This document shows, piece by piece, positions 1 to 11,489 of a stretch of 64,000 bases of DNA (the stretch's first letter is position 1; every line of letters starts with the position of its first letter). Source of the stretch: Dichetophora obliterata. Taxonomy: Eukaryota > Arthropoda > Insecta > Diptera > Sciomyzidae. Both the position numbers and the translations under genes were made by a program. Where the stretch lies: NCBI GenBank assembly GCA_963920525.1, contig OY986439.1, positions 48,735,482-48,799,481 of the forward strand, written 5' to 3'. The notes under the pieces are model-generated. The model was not told the origin of the DNA. It saw nothing but the letters and a program-made list of their open reading frames with translations, and made no database searches.

Positions 1-3000
1 TGGAGAAAAACGATTTGGAGGTCTTCGACGTCTGGTGGATCTACGAGGCTTCGGATCATTGCTGATGTTGGTTTGCTGCAATGATTCCTCGCTTGGTTCT
101 TCACTAGAATCTTGATGTGATGTAATGTCGAAAACTTCGGCATCATTTTCTACACCATTTTCAATATAACGTTGTCTTAGCTGATTCGTGTGAGATCGAA
201 TTAGGTTTTTACGACGATTGGTTTCGATTAAAACGTTGTATACAACTTTTCCAACTCTTTCGATTATTTGTCCAGGATGCCATGACATTTTGTTGTTTGT
301 GTGCACTTTAGCGAATACTTTATCGCCTGCTGCGAATTCCCGCGGAGAAGTGCCATGCTTTTTGTTAAATTGATTTTCCATGGATACATTTCTATATTGG
401 GTTGTTTTAGCTGAATATTTAAGCAAGTCCAATGGTGTATTAAGTTTTCTACCAATAAAACATTCCGCTGGTGTTTTTCCTCCTGGTGCACTTGGATTCG
501 GTGTAGCACGGTATTGTGATAGAAAAATGAGTAGATTTGTTTTGTCATCTGTAGAGTTTTGATCATACGCTTTATATAAGCTTCGTTTAACTGTATCAAC
601 AAAACGTTCAGCTTGCCCATTTGACTGTGGATGGTACGGCGGCGTATGCATCTGTTGTATTCCTCTCTCTTCGCAGAATTGTTTAAATGTTGCACTTACG
701 AATTGCGTTCCATTATCTGAAACTATGGTTTTAGGTTGTCCATACCTGCTTACAAATTCGTGAATGTGATTTATAATTTCATTTGATGAGATTGAATTTG
801 TCTGCGCTACCTCTGGCCACTTTGAGTAGGCGTCAACCATAACTAAATAATATTTACCACGAACTGGTCCAGCGATGTCGATATGAAGTCGTTCCAACGG
901 TTCATGTGGAACTGGCCACGAGCTGAGAGTAGTTTTTGTCGGAGATTTAGAAATTGCTGCACAATTTTGGCATTGTCTGACAAAATTTTTTATGTCGTCA
1001 TCTATTTTTGGCCAGTAAACATATGATCTTGCAATTGACTTCATACGCTCCATACCTTGATGACCTCGATGAAGTTGTTTCAGAATTCTTCGTTGATATT
1101 GTTGTGGAATGACAATTCTGTCTGATAACATAATACAGTTGTTGACGGTGTTAAGTGATTCACGACGGTGATAAAACGGCTTTACATTGTTATGAATATC
1201 CTTAGATGAATCTGGCCAACCATTCTCAATGTATTTGAAAATCGTGCTCAGTGTTGCGTCTGTCCGAGTAGCATTCTGTACCATTTTTAGTGTGACTGGT
1301 AAATTATTGAAATTATCTTGTAAAATTATTTTAACATCGTTTTCTATAAAAACACGAGCCACAACATAGTCTTCATCATGCTGTTTTTGATTGAAAATAA
1401 GCCTTGATAGTACATCAACGTTTCCAAAATCTTTGGTGTTGACGTAGTCGATTGTAAAATCGTAGCTCATCAAAACTAGTGCCCATCTCTGCAATCGGTT
1501 GGCTGTATGTGATGGTATTCCTTTCTTTGACCCAAAAATTGTGAGAAGAGGTTTGTGGTCCGTTAGGAGAGTAAACTTGCGGCCATATATCATCTTGTGA
1601 AATTTAGTACAAGCATAAACGAGTGCTAGAGCTTCTTTTTCTATTTGGCTGTACCTTTTTTCTGTTGCTGTGAGTGCGCGTGATACATGATATATTACTT
1701 TGTTCGAACCATCGGGCATTTTATGAAATATTTGTGCTCCAATTCCTACCATGGATGCATCTGCTGCTACAATAATTGGAAATGCTGGATCGTAGTGTGT
1801 AAGTAGAAGATCAGATAACAAGATTTTTTTAAATTCAAGAAACGATTGTTCACATTCGGTGCTCCATTTCCATTTAGTATCTGCTTTCAACAATTCGTCT
1901 AACGGATGCCGTAGCTGTCTCATACGTAAAATGAATTTGCCATAATAATTTATAGCTCCCAAAAACGAACGAAGTTCAGAAACGTTAGTTGGCCTTGGCA
2001 TGTGTTGAATTGACTCAACCTTCAATGGATCCGGTCGAATACCTTTGGAGTCTATGATGTGACCAAGATATTTTATAGATGTCTTGAAAATCTCGCACTT
2101 AGACCAGTTTATTGTCAGGCTGTGTTTTTTAAAACGTTGCATGACCTCCATGACTAGATTGTAATTTTTCTCTACTGCAGATGTTGCGATGATGACATCA
2201 TCTAAGTAGGTGATAACTCCCTCAAGTCCTGCTAGAATGGTTTCCATTGCCTTTTGAAATGCTCCTGGTGCTGATGTTACTCCAGGTGGCAATCGGTTGA
2301 ATAAGAAAAGCCCCTTATGTGTATTGATGGTGAGAACTTTTTTTGATTCATCGTTTACTTCAAACTGTAGGTATGCATCAGAGAGATCGATTTTACTAAA
2401 ATATTTACATCGTGCCATTTTTGAAAATATTTCATCAGCATGTGGTAATGGATACATATTCGGTTCCATGCAGTCGTTTAACCCTGTAGAATAATCTGCA
2501 CATATTCTAATTTTATTATTAGGTTTACGTACCACTACTATCGGAGCTGCCCAATCTGAATGTGTGATGGGTGTAATGATGTTTGCTGCTTGAAGTCTTT
2601 TTAACTCAGCTTCGACTGATTCTAGTGCTGCATAAGGAACTGGTCTTTTTGGCTTAAAAACTGGTGTTGAATTTGGTTTCAGCTCCAAGTTGACTTGAAA
2701 TTTTGTACAGTGGCCTGTTTTTGGTTGAACCACTTCCGGGAATTTACTTTGAATTACTTTAAAAACTGATTCTTTGCTCATATTTACTGTTATTGAATTG
2801 CAAACAGAGTCCAAAGGTGCTGTCCAAAAATTGAAAATATCAATAAGATCTATTCCAAAAATATTTAAATTTGGAATGCTGGTGACGCAAATTGTTGCTT
2901 CGCGCGATTGATCATTGTGCTGAATGTATGCTGTAAATTCACCGATGAGAGAAATTTTGTTGCTGGATGCATCTGATGCGTTGCGTCTGCATGGCTGAAG

Positions 3001-4230
3001 TTTTGGACTACCAATTTTAATCCAGTTAGGCTTTGAAATTATACTTATATCCGATGCAGTATCGAATTGAAGTTTTAGATTACTTTCTAAAATTTTAATG
3101 GTGATAAATTTTCGGTGCGTTTCATGATTTTGAATAACATTGACAGACTGTAGTTTATTTGCAAAAATAACTTGAGTACGGAAATTCTTCTTGTGCTGTT
3201 TCGATTCGTTAGACTGGTGAGTGTGTCGTTGCGAGGAGCTCTTTGAGTCAACTTGTGTTCGTCTGCGAAAACATGCACAATATCCATCTTTGTGTCCCGT
3301 TTTGCCACAATTTTTGCACTTGTGATTTGTAAAGCTGCAGTTCTTGACAAAATGCATTGCTCCGCACTGCCAACATGGTCTATTCGGCGTATCGGAATTG
3401 TTATGTTGCTTTGTATTTTTTTCTTGGCTTGAGCTTGCATTGCTGCGTTGATGCTGTGGCACTTTATGCTTTGAAGAAACTGCGTTTACTGTTGATGGAG
3501 AAATTGGTTCAACTAAGCTAACATCACTTTTTAGCACCAAAATGCGCTGCGTTTCAGAAACTAATTTTTCAAGTGTTATGTCTGTGTTGTTATCCAACAT
3601 TGAAATGAGTTTGCTGCGTATTTCCACATAAGCATGAGATTGAAGACCGATTATAAAAATAAGACATTTAAATTGGTCGGTGGACATATTGCCTCTATTA
3701 AAGTTTTCGCACTGTTTGTTTACTCGGCCCGCATATGAAATAAAATCTTCAGAGTCGCTTTTAACAGTTTGTAAGCATTTGTACCGAATACTGAACTGCG
3801 ATTCTTGACTATCAAATAAAACTTTCATTTGATTCACAGTACTTTCAAAATTGAGATCCTTCGGCTTTTTTGGAAGTATGCAATCTGAAAAGCGATCATA
3901 TACTTGCTGACTCATTTTGCGTAAGAGCAAACGCACTTTGGAAGAATCATCCAGAGTTTTTGCATCCTCTTTAAAATGTTCTTCATAGCGACTGTACCAA
4001 TTTGAAAATGTTTGGTTAGCCTCCGGTTCATAGCGAAATTCATGGATGCTTTTTGAAATTATGTCCATTAACGCCTCCTGCTGTCCAGCTTGAATTTGTT
4101 GCTGCGGTGCGTCTGGAGCACTCCTGGGACATTCCATTAGTTTAGCAAGGTGCTCGATGATACATTGCTGGCGTTGCGCTGATTCATTTTGCTGCACTAA
4201 CAATTTTGCTACGACGCTATCGAGTGACAT
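1..4230 (-). CDS. Gag-Pol polyprotein of the Gypsy element (3' end beyond the window)
   Basis: An open frame of 1410 codons runs from the ATG at 4230 to the window edge. Every motif checked is in this one frame. Gag ends with two zinc knuckles near residue 289: CX2CX3HX4C, then canonical CX2CX4HX4C. Protease has a DTAS active site near residue 390. Reverse transcriptase has YLDD near 675. RNase H has a TDHKP motif near 891. Integrase has D1118, D1172 and E1208 (DD35E spacing) after an N-terminal HHCC-like region, followed by a GPY/F-like stretch. No env-like frame is seen before the edge. Gag and pol share a frame with no frameshift site, so the element would make a single polyprotein. The start was chosen because it is the first ATG after the primer-binding site. 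The intact frame suggests recent insertion. Translation was read by eye. Confidence 0.9.
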   Translation of the reverse strand, partial: MSLDSVVAKLLVQQNESAQRQQCIIEHLAKLMECPRSAPDAPQQQIQAGQQEALMDIISKSIHEFRYEPEANQTFSNWYSRYEEHFKEDAKTLDDSSKVRLLLRKMSQQVYDRFSDCILPKKPKDLNFESTVNQMKVLFDSQESQFSIRYKCLQTVKSDSEDFISYAGRVNKQCENFNRGNMSTDQFKCLIFIIGLQSHAYVEIRSKLISMLDNNTDITLEKLVSETQRILVLKSDVSLVEPISPSTVNAVSSKHKVPQHQRSNASSSQEKNTKQHNNSDTPNRPCWQCGAMHFVKNCSFTNHKCKNCGKTGHKDGYCACFRRRTQVDSKSSSQRHTHQSNESKQHKKNFRTQVIFANKLQSVNVIQNHETHRKFITIKILESNLKLQFDTASDISIISKPNWIKIGSPKLQPCRRNASDASSNKISLIGEFTAYIQHNDQSREATICVTSIPNLNIFGIDLIDIFNFWTAPLDSVCNSITVNMSKESVFKVIQSKFPEVVQPKTGHCTKFQVNLELKPNSTPVFKPKRPVPYAALESVEAELKRLQAANIITPITHSDWAAPIVVVRKPNNKIRICADYSTGLNDCMEPNMYPLPHADEIFSKMARCKYFSKIDLSDAYLQFEVNDESKKVLTINTHKGLFLFNRLPPGVTSAPGAFQKAMETILAGLEGVITYLDDVIIATSAVEKNYNLVMEVMQRFKKHSLTINWSKCEIFKTSIKYLGHIIDSKGIRPDPLKVESIQHMPRPTNVSELRSFLGAINYYGKFILRMRQLRHPLDELLKADTKWKWSTECEQSFLEFKKILLSDLLLTHYDPAFPIIVAADASMVGIGAQIFHKMPDGSNKVIYHVSRALTATEKRYSQIEKEALALVYACTKFHKMIYGRKFTLLTDHKPLLTIFGSKKGIPSHTANRLQRWALVLMSYDFTIDYVNTKDFGNVDVLSRLIFNQKQHDEDYVVARVFIENDVKIILQDNFNNLPVTLKMVQNATRTDATLSTIFKYIENGWPDSSKDIHNNVKPFYHRRESLNTVNNCIMLSDRIVIPQQYQRRILKQLHRGHQGMERMKSIARSYVYWPKIDDDIKNFVRQCQNCAAISKSPTKTTLSSWPVPHEPLERLHIDIAGPVRGKYYLVMVDAYSKWPEVAQTNSISSNEIINHIHEFVSRYGQPKTIVSDNGTQFVSATFKQFCEERGIQQMHTPPYHPQSNGQAERFVDTVKRSLYKAYDQNSTDDKTNLLIFLSQYRATPNPSAPGGKTPAECFIGRKLNTPLDLLKYSAKTTQYRNVSMENQFNKKHGTSPREFAAGDKVFAKVHTNNKMSWHPGQIIERVGKVVYNVLIETNRRKNLIRSHTNQLRQRYIENGVENDAEVFDITSHQDSSEEPSEESLQQTNISNDPKPRRSTRRRRPPNRFSP

Positions 4231-4255
4231 TGTACGCGTGATTTTACTTTAAATT

Positions 4256-4265
4256 CTCGTCGCCA
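4256..4265 (-). promoter_or_regulatory. Candidate tRNA primer-binding site
   Basis: On the minus strand the sequence TGGCGACGAG starts three bases after the proposed end of the LTR. TGG complements the CCA end of a tRNA. The first bases resemble the arginine-tRNA sites of mdg1/412-type elements, but the match is short, so the tRNA is not assigned. Confidence 0.55.
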
Positions 4266-4268
4266 CTT

Positions 4269-4560
4269 TGTTATGTTCTTTATTTAAACAATTACAAAAG
4301 TTATTAAATAATAAATAAGTTAAATTACATTTCAAGAACAATTGAAATATTATGTGTAGTCAAATAGAACTCGGCACGACAACTAACTGCAAACTCGACT
4401 CGACACACAAAGCGTAACAATCACAACCAATCAGAACACTTCTTCCAAAATTCAAAATTAAAATACTGTTATTCGTTAGCATAGTTTAGTTGCTTGTTTT
4501 GCTTTATATGACGTTTCTCATTTGTGGTGTTGCCAACAATTTCAAACAATTTTGCTAACA
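4269..4560 (-). repeat. Candidate 5' LTR of the Gypsy element (about 292 bp)
   Basis: On the minus strand this block begins TGTTAG and ends ATAACA, giving matching 5-bp inverted ends (TGTTA/TAACA). It holds a TATA-like box (TATAAAG, + strand 4502-4508) and an AATAAA-like signal close to the inner end, just before the primer-binding site. The inner edge is well supported. The outer edge at 4560 is a best guess, since the second LTR is not in the window. Confidence 0.5.
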
Positions 4561-4835
4561 CCATTAAATATCGGAATCGTTTTGCTATTCGATAACCATT
4601 TTCGAAAATGCAACAAGCATTTTTAATACACAAAAAATTAAAAATTAAACCTTTTACAATGGGAATCATGTTTATACGGAACGTTTAAACACTCGACTCC
4701 TTCAATTCCTATCACTTCCCACTACTCTACTTCGTTCTTAATGTTTAAAAAAAATTAAAATCAACAAATGAATTTTTATTTAAATATGTATATATTTGTT
4801 TTTAATGTTGCCTATTTGTACGATCCACACATTAG
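4561..4835 (+). other. Remainder of the last nejire intron
   Basis: AT-rich sequence between the retrotransposon and the last nejire exon. It ends in a usable acceptor, ATTAG at 4831-4835, immediately after an in-frame stop of the exon's reading frame. No other feature is seen. Confidence 0.6.
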
Positions 4836-5468
4836 GTTCCCAATGCGCAGTGGTACAAAATGCGCCAAATGCAAATGCCAAATTATCCGCCACCCTATCC
4901 GCAACGACAAAGAGCACCACCGCAGATGGGTGGTGTTGTTGGAGGTCAACAGTTTGGTGGTGGCAGTAGCTTTGGTGGTGGTCCCGGCGGTCCTGTGGTC
5001 GATCAATACACAGTGGCTATGCAACAGGGCCTCAAACCAAATCCTCAACAGCAAATGGTGGGTGGCATGCCCACAAGTGTGCAACAGCAACAATTAATGC
5101 AAGGCGGTGGAGGCAACGTAATGGGGCCACCTACGCCGCACACGCTGCAACAACAACTCATGCAGACGGCGCGAGCATCGCCACCAATACGATCACCGCA
5201 ACCAACAGTATCGCCACGTTCAGCACCCTCGCCACGTGCAGGTCCATCAGCATCACCGCGAGCGCAACCCTCACCACATCACGTTATGAGTCACTCACCA
5301 GCGCCGCAAGGACCACATGACGGTGGCATGCATAATCATGGTATGCATGCGCATCAATCGCCGCTGCCCGGTGTACCGCAGGATGTAGTAGGAGGTGGCG
5401 GCGTTAGTGGCAGTGGCCCAGTATCGGATGCATCCGATCAGCTAACCAAATTCGTGGAACAACTTTAG
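4836..5468 (+). CDS. nej: CBP/p300 histone acetyltransferase (nejire), C-terminal exon only
   Basis: This exon encodes the last 210 residues of a CBP/p300-type transcriptional co-activator and acetyltransferase, a nuclear protein. The segment is low complexity, rich in Gln, Pro, Gly, Met and His, with a run of SPR/PSPRA units (about 5220-5275) and a QPSPHHV motif as in vertebrate CBP. It ends with KFVEQL, matching the KFVEGL end of human CBP/p300. The TAG stop is at 5466-5468. The exon opens after the acceptor AG at 4834-4835 (VPNAQWYK, upstream of the first ATG at 4860); a stop in frame just upstream marks the exon edge. The HAT, bromo and KIX domains lie on exons left of the window. The call rests on the C-terminal motif and composition. 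Confidence 0.83.
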   Translation, partial: VPNAQWYKMRQMQMPNYPPPYPQRQRAPPQMGGVVGGQQFGGGSSFGGGPGGPVVDQYTVAMQQGLKPNPQQQMVGGMPTSVQQQQLMQGGGGNVMGPPTPHTLQQQLMQTARASPPIRSPQPTVSPRSAPSPRAGPSASPRAQPSPHHVMSHSPAPQGPHDGGMHNHGMHAHQSPLPGVPQDVVGGGGVSGSGPVSDASDQLTKFVEQL

Positions 5469-8400
5469 TGTAATTAGCTATAGAAACTGAATAGATCAAC
5501 ATACCCGCGTTATTTCTAAATGAATACCAATCGTAGTTTTGTTTTTAAGTTTATTTTTTTTATTATTACTTTTGCTATTTGTTACTACTCACATGATTTC
5601 GCTATTAATTATATTTTAATTATTATTATTTTGTCGTCGTCATAACTTTGCAAAAAATGTGCTAAGTTCCGTTTCCTTAATAATTTAGAGAGTCTCGTTT
5701 GAATTTTTAAATGCGTGCAACTGCAAAAATTTAACAATATACAAAATAACTCTGCTACAACACATTTCTAACACCCATAACTTTTTTTCTCAAGCAACAC
5801 TGCATATATGTATAAAAAAAATCATATATTCAATTCAAAAAAACATTACATGGAAATGTATGCTAATTTTTAACTTAACAATTACAACACACGCTAGCTA
5901 TATATATATATATTAATATATATTAATATATAATAATATATAAACGGCAGTTTTAAATATTTGAATAATTTAATGTTTAAATTAAACCTTAAGACGAAAA
6001 TGTTTTTTTTACAGCACTTGAGCTACTATTTTAAATATATATATATATAATTATTATTATGAATAATACAAATAAAAAATCAATATATAATAAATACAAT
6101 ACAATATTACATTTTAATAAAAAAACTTAAAAAATATTGCTATTTCTTAACGTTGTAAATATCAAATAATAAAAGTTTAAGCGAAAAAAAGAAGCGCAAT
6201 TAAAAATAAATGTTAAAAAACGCAGTAAGATTCCTTAAAGAAAAACTTCAAATAAAAAAATTCTAAATCTAAATGTTTAATTGTATGATAATTATGATGA
6301 TGATGATGACGATGATGATTAGCTGTTAGACGCAATAGATTATATAACAATAAAGTGTTTAAAATTTAGTATTTAATAGAACAAAATGAGCGTATTGAAT
6401 AAATAGAAAGCGTATTGATGAATCGTACGAAAGTAAAAGGTGAAGTTGTGCTCACAACTTGCTATATTTTAAGTTTTCATACTAATTTTATTAATCACCC
6501 TTCAAAATTCTATAAAACAAGCAAATATAAGCATGTGATGATGATGAATTCGTTAAATTTTATATTATTATTACATATCTCAGTTTCCACCTTTTCATTT
6601 TATATCAGCAACAAAATGTTGAAAACATTTTAGATCTCTTTTAGAAAAAAAAAATTGTTCCGGTGGAAACGGTATTATTTTAATTTTGATTTAATTCAAT
6701 TGTTTTTGTTTTTTTCTACTTTTTCGAATTTGGTTTATTTATGCTAGTAGAGCAGGCGTTTTGAGGATGAACTTTTCTATTTTGAGATTAGAAGCGAGAA
6801 CTACCCCAATTGACATCTGACCAAGTGTGGCAGTTCTTGAAAATAATTTGCTCTTAGTTTGGTTGAGTTAATTTTTTCTTTTGCCACGTATTTCGAGTAG
6901 TTTTCCTTAGGTAATACTTATTTTCTAAATTATTATTCTGATATCCAAAAAAAGGTCAACAAATTATTAAAGCGTTGCAAGGAGACTCGACCTTTTTTGT
7001 TTACCGCAAATTAACTCAATTTGGCGAATTTCTTAAATATCTGGCAGATTGCAACAAAACTCGAGCACAATATCAGAATTTTTATTAGAGAATTGTTTTC
7101 TCCAATACGACACGAGAAAACACACAACGGCCATATCGCAGTATACAATTTTTAAAATGATAAATGGAACGGCTAAATTTAAGCTAATTTTGTTTTTTTT
7201 TGTTTCTTGAATACTTTTTAGTCTTATTTGAATGTAGAGATATCCAACTCAATTCAATTGAAAGTCATTTTTTTCCTTCGAGTTTTTTGTTTTGAAAATT
7301 ATTTGAAGCAGGCAAGTAAATTTTTTCTGTTTTAATACTAAAGTAGCTAATTTTCTCAAAAATAATGTAAAGGCTGACTTTGAAACTGTTAGATTTTTTT
7401 AAAGAAAGATTGATTTAGATGTCCTGAAAAATAGTTTATTAGAAAGCTGGCGAAAGGTGAAAGAAAATGAATAGTTTGGAAAAACCTGGGCTGATTTGTC
7501 AACTTATGTGACACATCATAAAACCAGTTTGTTGTTATAATGCTTCATTAGGCTACAAAAATTTATCAATATGACATAACTTTTTTAAATAGCATTTTTA
7601 TTAAGAATGTTTTTTTTTTTAATCCTCAATACAATAAATTAAAACCATACATGTGTGTCTCATTGCGCTTGAATGTATGTGCGTGTCTGTTAATATTAAT
7701 TATAATCTCAATCAATACGTGACGAAAACTTGCACTAAAACTTAAATTATTGAAAGAAATTGAAAAAATTAAACTTTTATATATATAAATAAACACACAC
7801 TGATATGGCAAAAAAATAAATAAATAAAAACAATGTGCTTTATTTAAATTAAGTAAGATTCTTTACAGGAAAATAAGATAACCAACATCAATACAGCACC
7901 CCTTTTTATATATAAATATGTATGTATAAAGTCTATCTGAAAGAATTAATTTAAATAAATATTAATTATATTATATTATACAAACTTACTTTCCCATTAA
8001 ATTAAGAAATCTTTTATTATAAATAGTGTATATAGCGTAAAAATTATGTTTGTGATAGATTTGAATATTTGCTGTTACGCACTTTCGCAAATTTGTCTTT
8101 TATGTTTTCACAATAAGCACTTGTTGGAGAAGAAAAACGATGTAAATAACTTAAAAAAAAAAATGAAAAAACTACAACGCGGTAGTGTATGTATTGAAAA
8201 AAAAATAACAAAATTCCGAATATTTGCTGAAAACTTCAACTTAAAATAGAAAATCATAAGCATGAATTAAAAATAAAATAAAAACGTTTGCAATATTTTG
8301 CCTTAGATGGCAGAAATATTTCGAAAATGGGAAAAACGTAAATATTGTAGCAACAGTGTAGTTGAAGTAGTGTGTGTGTGTCTGTGATTTTAGGGACACA

Positions 8401-8490
8401 CTAGTAGCAGATTTTGATTTTAAGCTATAAATTTATGTGTGTGTATAATATTGAATTCGCCAGCGTTGATTTATTATTAAAAATAAAATA
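5469..8490 (+). other. AT-rich non-coding DNA after nejire, probably including its 3' UTR
   Basis: No convincing gene in either strand. The stretch holds many AATAAA-like words (for example near 6069 and 6397), so a polyadenylation site cannot be fixed. A GAT/GAC trinucleotide run lies at about 6293-6320 and TA-rich runs at 5900-5940 and 6035-6055. Part of it is likely nejire 3' UTR, given the orientation. Confidence 0.5.
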
Positions 8491-9146
8491 TGTGCTGTCA
8501 TGTGCTCGATATGTGCTATCATGTGCCTCATTTTTAAATATATAATAAGGGGTCTTCACGATTCAGTGCACTTGCCAGTGCAGTTACGTTTTCGTGAACA
8601 CACCACTATTTCAAAGCTGTAAAATTATTTAATACACACAAGTGTACAACTGCTCAAGTCCTCAAGCTTAAGGCAATAGCAGAAAGGCACTTGTGCAGAT
8701 TTTTGACGTACTTGTATTTTGTTTTTGCAAGGTGCACAAGTTTTACAGTCCTCAACTGTACTGGCAAGTTCACTGAATCGTGAATACCCCTAATACTAAT
8801 TGTATGATAGATGTATGAATTGTATGAGTTGACATGATTTTTTTAAGAATTGTGCTGTGGTGATGCTCAGTTCGTGTTGTAATGTGTCGTATAGAGTGAG
8901 AGGGAGAAAAAAGGTGCAGAGTTAAAAGTTTTAAAAAGTGGAAATAGTTTTCTTCAAGAAAGCATTCATTTGCACTTTTAATTTCTTATTTTCTCTACTG
9001 CATACTTCAGCACAAATCGAGCAAATTATAGCACAATTTTGAATTAATGAATGGTCAAGCACCAGCTCATAATAACCATACCATTAGCAATAGGACTGTT
9101 TTTCAATATGGTACATGATAGCACACAGCGAGCACATCACAGCACA
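8491..9146. mobile_element. TIR element with TGTGCT-rich ends, interrupted by a MITE
   Basis: The left end (8491-8527) contains repeated TGTGCT words; the right end (9110-9146) is its reverse complement with about six mismatches over 37 bases. The interior is non-coding. The 242-bp MITE at 8549-8790 sits inside it, so this is the older insertion. Superfamily and target duplication are not resolved. Confidence 0.6.
8549..8790. mobile_element. 242-bp MITE with TAA target duplication (Harbinger-like)
   Basis: Begins GGGGTCTTCACGATTCAGTG; the right end reads as GGGGTATTCACGATTCAGTG on the other strand, and the similarity continues for over 30 bases. TAA flanks it at 8546-8548 and 8791-8793. A 3-bp TWA duplication is the PIF/Harbinger signature. 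No coding capacity. Confidence 0.75.
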
Positions 9147-11480
9147 ACATTTTCTTTTTTGATTGTTAATTAAAAAAAGGCGAAGCTAATTTTATGATCA
9201 TTGTAAATTTTTTTGTATTACTCAAATAAGCAACGCGTGCTGCAGTAGTCAAAGTTTGCCAAAATCGCTGCCGCCGCTTCTTCATTTGAACAAACTTGGG
9301 AAGCTGCAGCCGTTATTTGGTTTGAGCTTTAAGTGTACATATATAGAATATATATATTTGCGTGCATGACTGTGTGTGTCTGCTTTTATTTGTTTTAAAA
9401 ATGTTTAACTTGCAAAAATAAGAAATTTTAGCAAAAATTCCAGATATTTTTGTGATTTTATTCTATTATCCAAGCTCTAGGTTTTAAGATTTTATGCAGT
9501 CTTTTATTTAAAATAAAGAGCATACATAAAGAAAAGAGAGGGAGAGAGAGTGTTGTTTTAAAGAGAGTGTTTTTGAACAAGCCTTACTTTAAATTGCTTA
9601 CAACAGCCAGCCCTGCCCGCACCAACACTCGTGTTTGTAAATATTTTATATGTAGATGTGTTTCTATAGGATAAATATAAAAATAAAACAGAAGAATCAT
9701 GGTCAACTAAAGTAACAACGTATTAAGAATGTATTAAATAAAACGTAGAACAGAATATTGCAAATAAAAACAAAAAACTGAACAAACAGTTAAATAAAAA
9801 ATAAACACTTAAACATAACCTCAATAATGTAATAAAACTTATTTCCAAATGTATTGTAATACATTTAGAAATAAATACATAAATAAATTATTTATAAACT
9901 TTTGCACTGAATAATAAATTATAGAAATAATTTTTAGCCAATAAGAACATTTTCAGAAAATAAAAAAAAAATAAAAAAAAGCGAAAGCCGCCTTCGCTTA
10001 CAAAAAAAAAAAATCATTAACGACATAGTTTTGCTAGCAATTAAGTCATGTAGCTGTTTTTGTAGATAATCATTAAGCTTACAAAAAGATACAACTTTAA
10101 ACTAAAACCTAAATTAATTTAAACATAATTCTTATAAGCAAATAAGCGCTGTTTGGCCTGTAAAAAATTTAAAAAAAAACTTTTTTTTAACACTAAAACT
10201 AACATAAATTTTAAGCAACACATTTTATAGTTTTTAGTTTGTTTTTCAGTGTAAACATGAACTTGCATTAAGCCACACATAAAAAAATATATATGTAATA
10301 AATAAGTATATATCTATACTATTAATAAACGTACATATATATGTAGCATAATACTAACATATTCACACATGCGGTTTATTGATTTAATTAACAAAAAGAA
10401 ACAGAAAAGAATAACGAAATTCAAATTAATATAATTTCAGCAAAAACAAAAAGAAAAAAAAAACAATAATTAATCTTATATAAAACACTAAAACTGTCGC
10501 CTAAACAGCATTAAATTTACATTTAAAATTAGTTGTAAAGTATTTAACAGTAATAATAATTATTATAATGGATTATTATATATATATATATATATAAAAA
10601 TGATAATGAAATACTATATAATATACACTAAAAGAAAATAAGAGAAAAACAAAAACACAAAAACAAACACTATTTCAATATAGAAAATAAAATGCGTATA
10701 TTTCAGTAAAAAGAAAAATTGAATAAAAAATATAAAATTATTAAAGAGAAGCGTTTTATTTGAAACTGCCGCCAACTAAGGATAATAAAAATTCAATAAA
10801 GTTTCGATTATAATATAGACAAATATTTAAAGCCAGTCAAAATGCGCGTTGACGTTTTAAATTAAAAAAAAATGCCTTTCATACTAAAATTTTAAATTTC
10901 GACTGTCTCAAATTTCTTTACTTTTCTCTGTAGTGCAACTTAAATTCTAGAAGTTAACTCATTGCAAGCTGATCTAATTGTAGCACCGCAATTCGCCACA
11001 TAAAAAGCATTGAACTATGAACGTACGGATTTTCCGTTGACTTTGTACTAAAGGATTTTGGTTTCTTGTGATTTTATTGTCTCTACTTTATCAATGTTTT
11101 TTAAATTTTTTTTGCAAACAAAGAAAACAGTGCAAAATTTGCAGTCATATCAGTTTCGAGTCTCATGGTTAGAATTTTGTAGTTAGTACTCTCTTTGGCA
11201 TAAACTTTATAAGGTTGAATGCGTATTTTGAGCAATCACTGTGAGCAATAATATCAGAAAATATTTATTTATCAGTAAATATACAACCTCGTAAATTTAT
11301 TAAAGCTTGTAATCAGCGATAAGATTTACTTACTATGATTAGAGCCTATATCCGATTAATCCAAATACACATTGTTATAAAATATTTTTGTATGCATATG
11401 AATCTATATAAAATTGTTTTCATTAAATTTTTAGGAAATTTCTTAAAAATAAATCTATTGCTATTTAAATTCAAAATATA
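9147..11480. other. AT-rich DNA without a recognised gene
   Basis: Contains AG-rich (9530-9550) and TA (about 10578-10597) microsatellites and a more GC-rich patch at 9235-9330. Several AATAAA words occur. No long frame and no terminal repeats were recognised. Confidence 0.5.
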
Positions 11481-11489
11481 AAATGAAAA

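Larger units (their letters stand above)
1..4560 (-). mobile_element. Ty3/Gypsy-type LTR retrotransposon, 5' part, antisense in the last nejire intron
   Basis: A minus-strand LTR element covers the left end of the window. From its 5' side (high coordinates) it shows a candidate LTR (4269-4560), a primer-binding site (4256-4265), a leader, and one gag-pol frame starting at 4230 that is still open at base 1. The 3' LTR and the other target duplication lie outside the window. Domain order protease, RT, RNase H, integrase is that of Ty3/Gypsy elements. The fused gag-pol frame and two zinc knuckles, the first one residue short, recall the Mag lineage; that placement is inference. It sits antisense to nejire, about 275 bp before the last exon. 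Confidence 0.9.

Noticed and set aside
4768..5097. Frames in other phases over the nejire exon
   Set aside because: Low-complexity GC-rich coding DNA keeps other frames open; only one frame gives the CBP-type C-terminus.
9235..9330. GC-richer patch as a hidden exon
   Set aside because: No open frame with splice sites and no motif could be supported on either strand.
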